DNA of 64,000 nt, from NCBI GenBank assembly GCA_010015675.1, contig ML977046.1:96483-160482 (forward strand). The letters are read 5' to 3'. The translations under genes and the position numbers were made by a program. Below the pieces are notes generated by a model. The model did not search any database. It was not told where the DNA came from and saw only the letters and a program-made list of their open reading frames with translations. Position 1 is the stretch's first letter. The number at the start of each line of letters is the position of its first letter. Shown here one piece after another: positions 63,946 through 64,000 of the stretch. The stretch comes from Byssothecium circinans. Lineage: Eukaryota; Ascomycota; Dothideomycetes; Pleosporales; Massarinaceae.

Positions 63946-64000
63946 AATCCCTAGGATCTTAGGGGTTTATCGTAGAATACTGGATCCTTAGAGTATAAGG

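Overview
The window looks like a filamentous ascomycete (Pezizomycotina, probably Dothideomycetes). Genes carry short GT-AG introns (about 45-150 bp, several with CTAAC-type branch sites) and include fungal hallmark families: Zn2Cys6 regulator, HET domain, patatin and NB-ARC/TPR proteins, and a UstYa-like oxidase. A Fot1/pogo-type transposon is damaged by transitions in the way repeat-induced point mutation (RIP) does. One 60-base N run shows that this is scaffolded assembly. I found no bacterial-type operons, rRNA, tRNA or CRISPR.

Layout. 1-3.5 kb: 5' part of the mitochondrial RNA polymerase gene (RPO41), running off the left edge. 3.8-8.1 kb: a divergent pair, a Zn2Cys6 regulator and a secreted kievitone-hydratase/Diels-Alderase-like protein, bracketed by 45-bp perfect inverted repeats. 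8.1-11.04 kb: AT-rich repeat debris and a complete but RIP-killed Fot1-like element with 63-bp terminal inverted repeats. 11.3-16 kb: a type II membrane glycosyltransferase and a CYP504-like P450. 16-38 kb: accessory DNA with orphan genes, a shattered F-box/LRR pseudogene, an NTF2-like gene, a HET gene, a three-hairpin array, an AAA-ATPase relic split into opposed halves, a UstYa-like gene, and adjacent patatin and NB-ARC-TPR genes with near-identical repeats. 39.0-39.35 kb: a 334-bp palindromic MITE-like element.

39.6-60 kb is gene-dense and mostly conserved housekeeping: an RNI-like LRR protein, a disordered orphan, BCP1, GUA1 (GMP synthase), an epoxide hydrolase, a small charged protein, a short-chain dehydrogenase, LSM8, a PITH protein, VPS20 and RIX7. 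BCP1/GUA1 and VPS20/RIX7 are divergent pairs. 60-64 kb holds two small Cys/His-type reading frames, one broken by a stop, a dispersed repeat also present at 20 kb, a gene with an in-frame stop, and a dense hairpin repeat at the right edge.

How it fits together. The housekeeping genes act separately: mitochondrial transcription; ribosome assembly (RIX7, and BCP1 by association with Rpl23); U6 snRNA binding (LSM8); ESCRT-III sorting (VPS20); purine synthesis (GUA1). The 28-38 kb block resembles a fungal non-self recognition region (HET, patatin, NB-ARC-TPR, AAA relic). The regulator and secreted enzyme at 4-8 kb could be a small specialised-metabolism or detoxification module. Exon limits were read by eye from splice signals and frame continuity; family calls rest on recognised motifs, not on searches.
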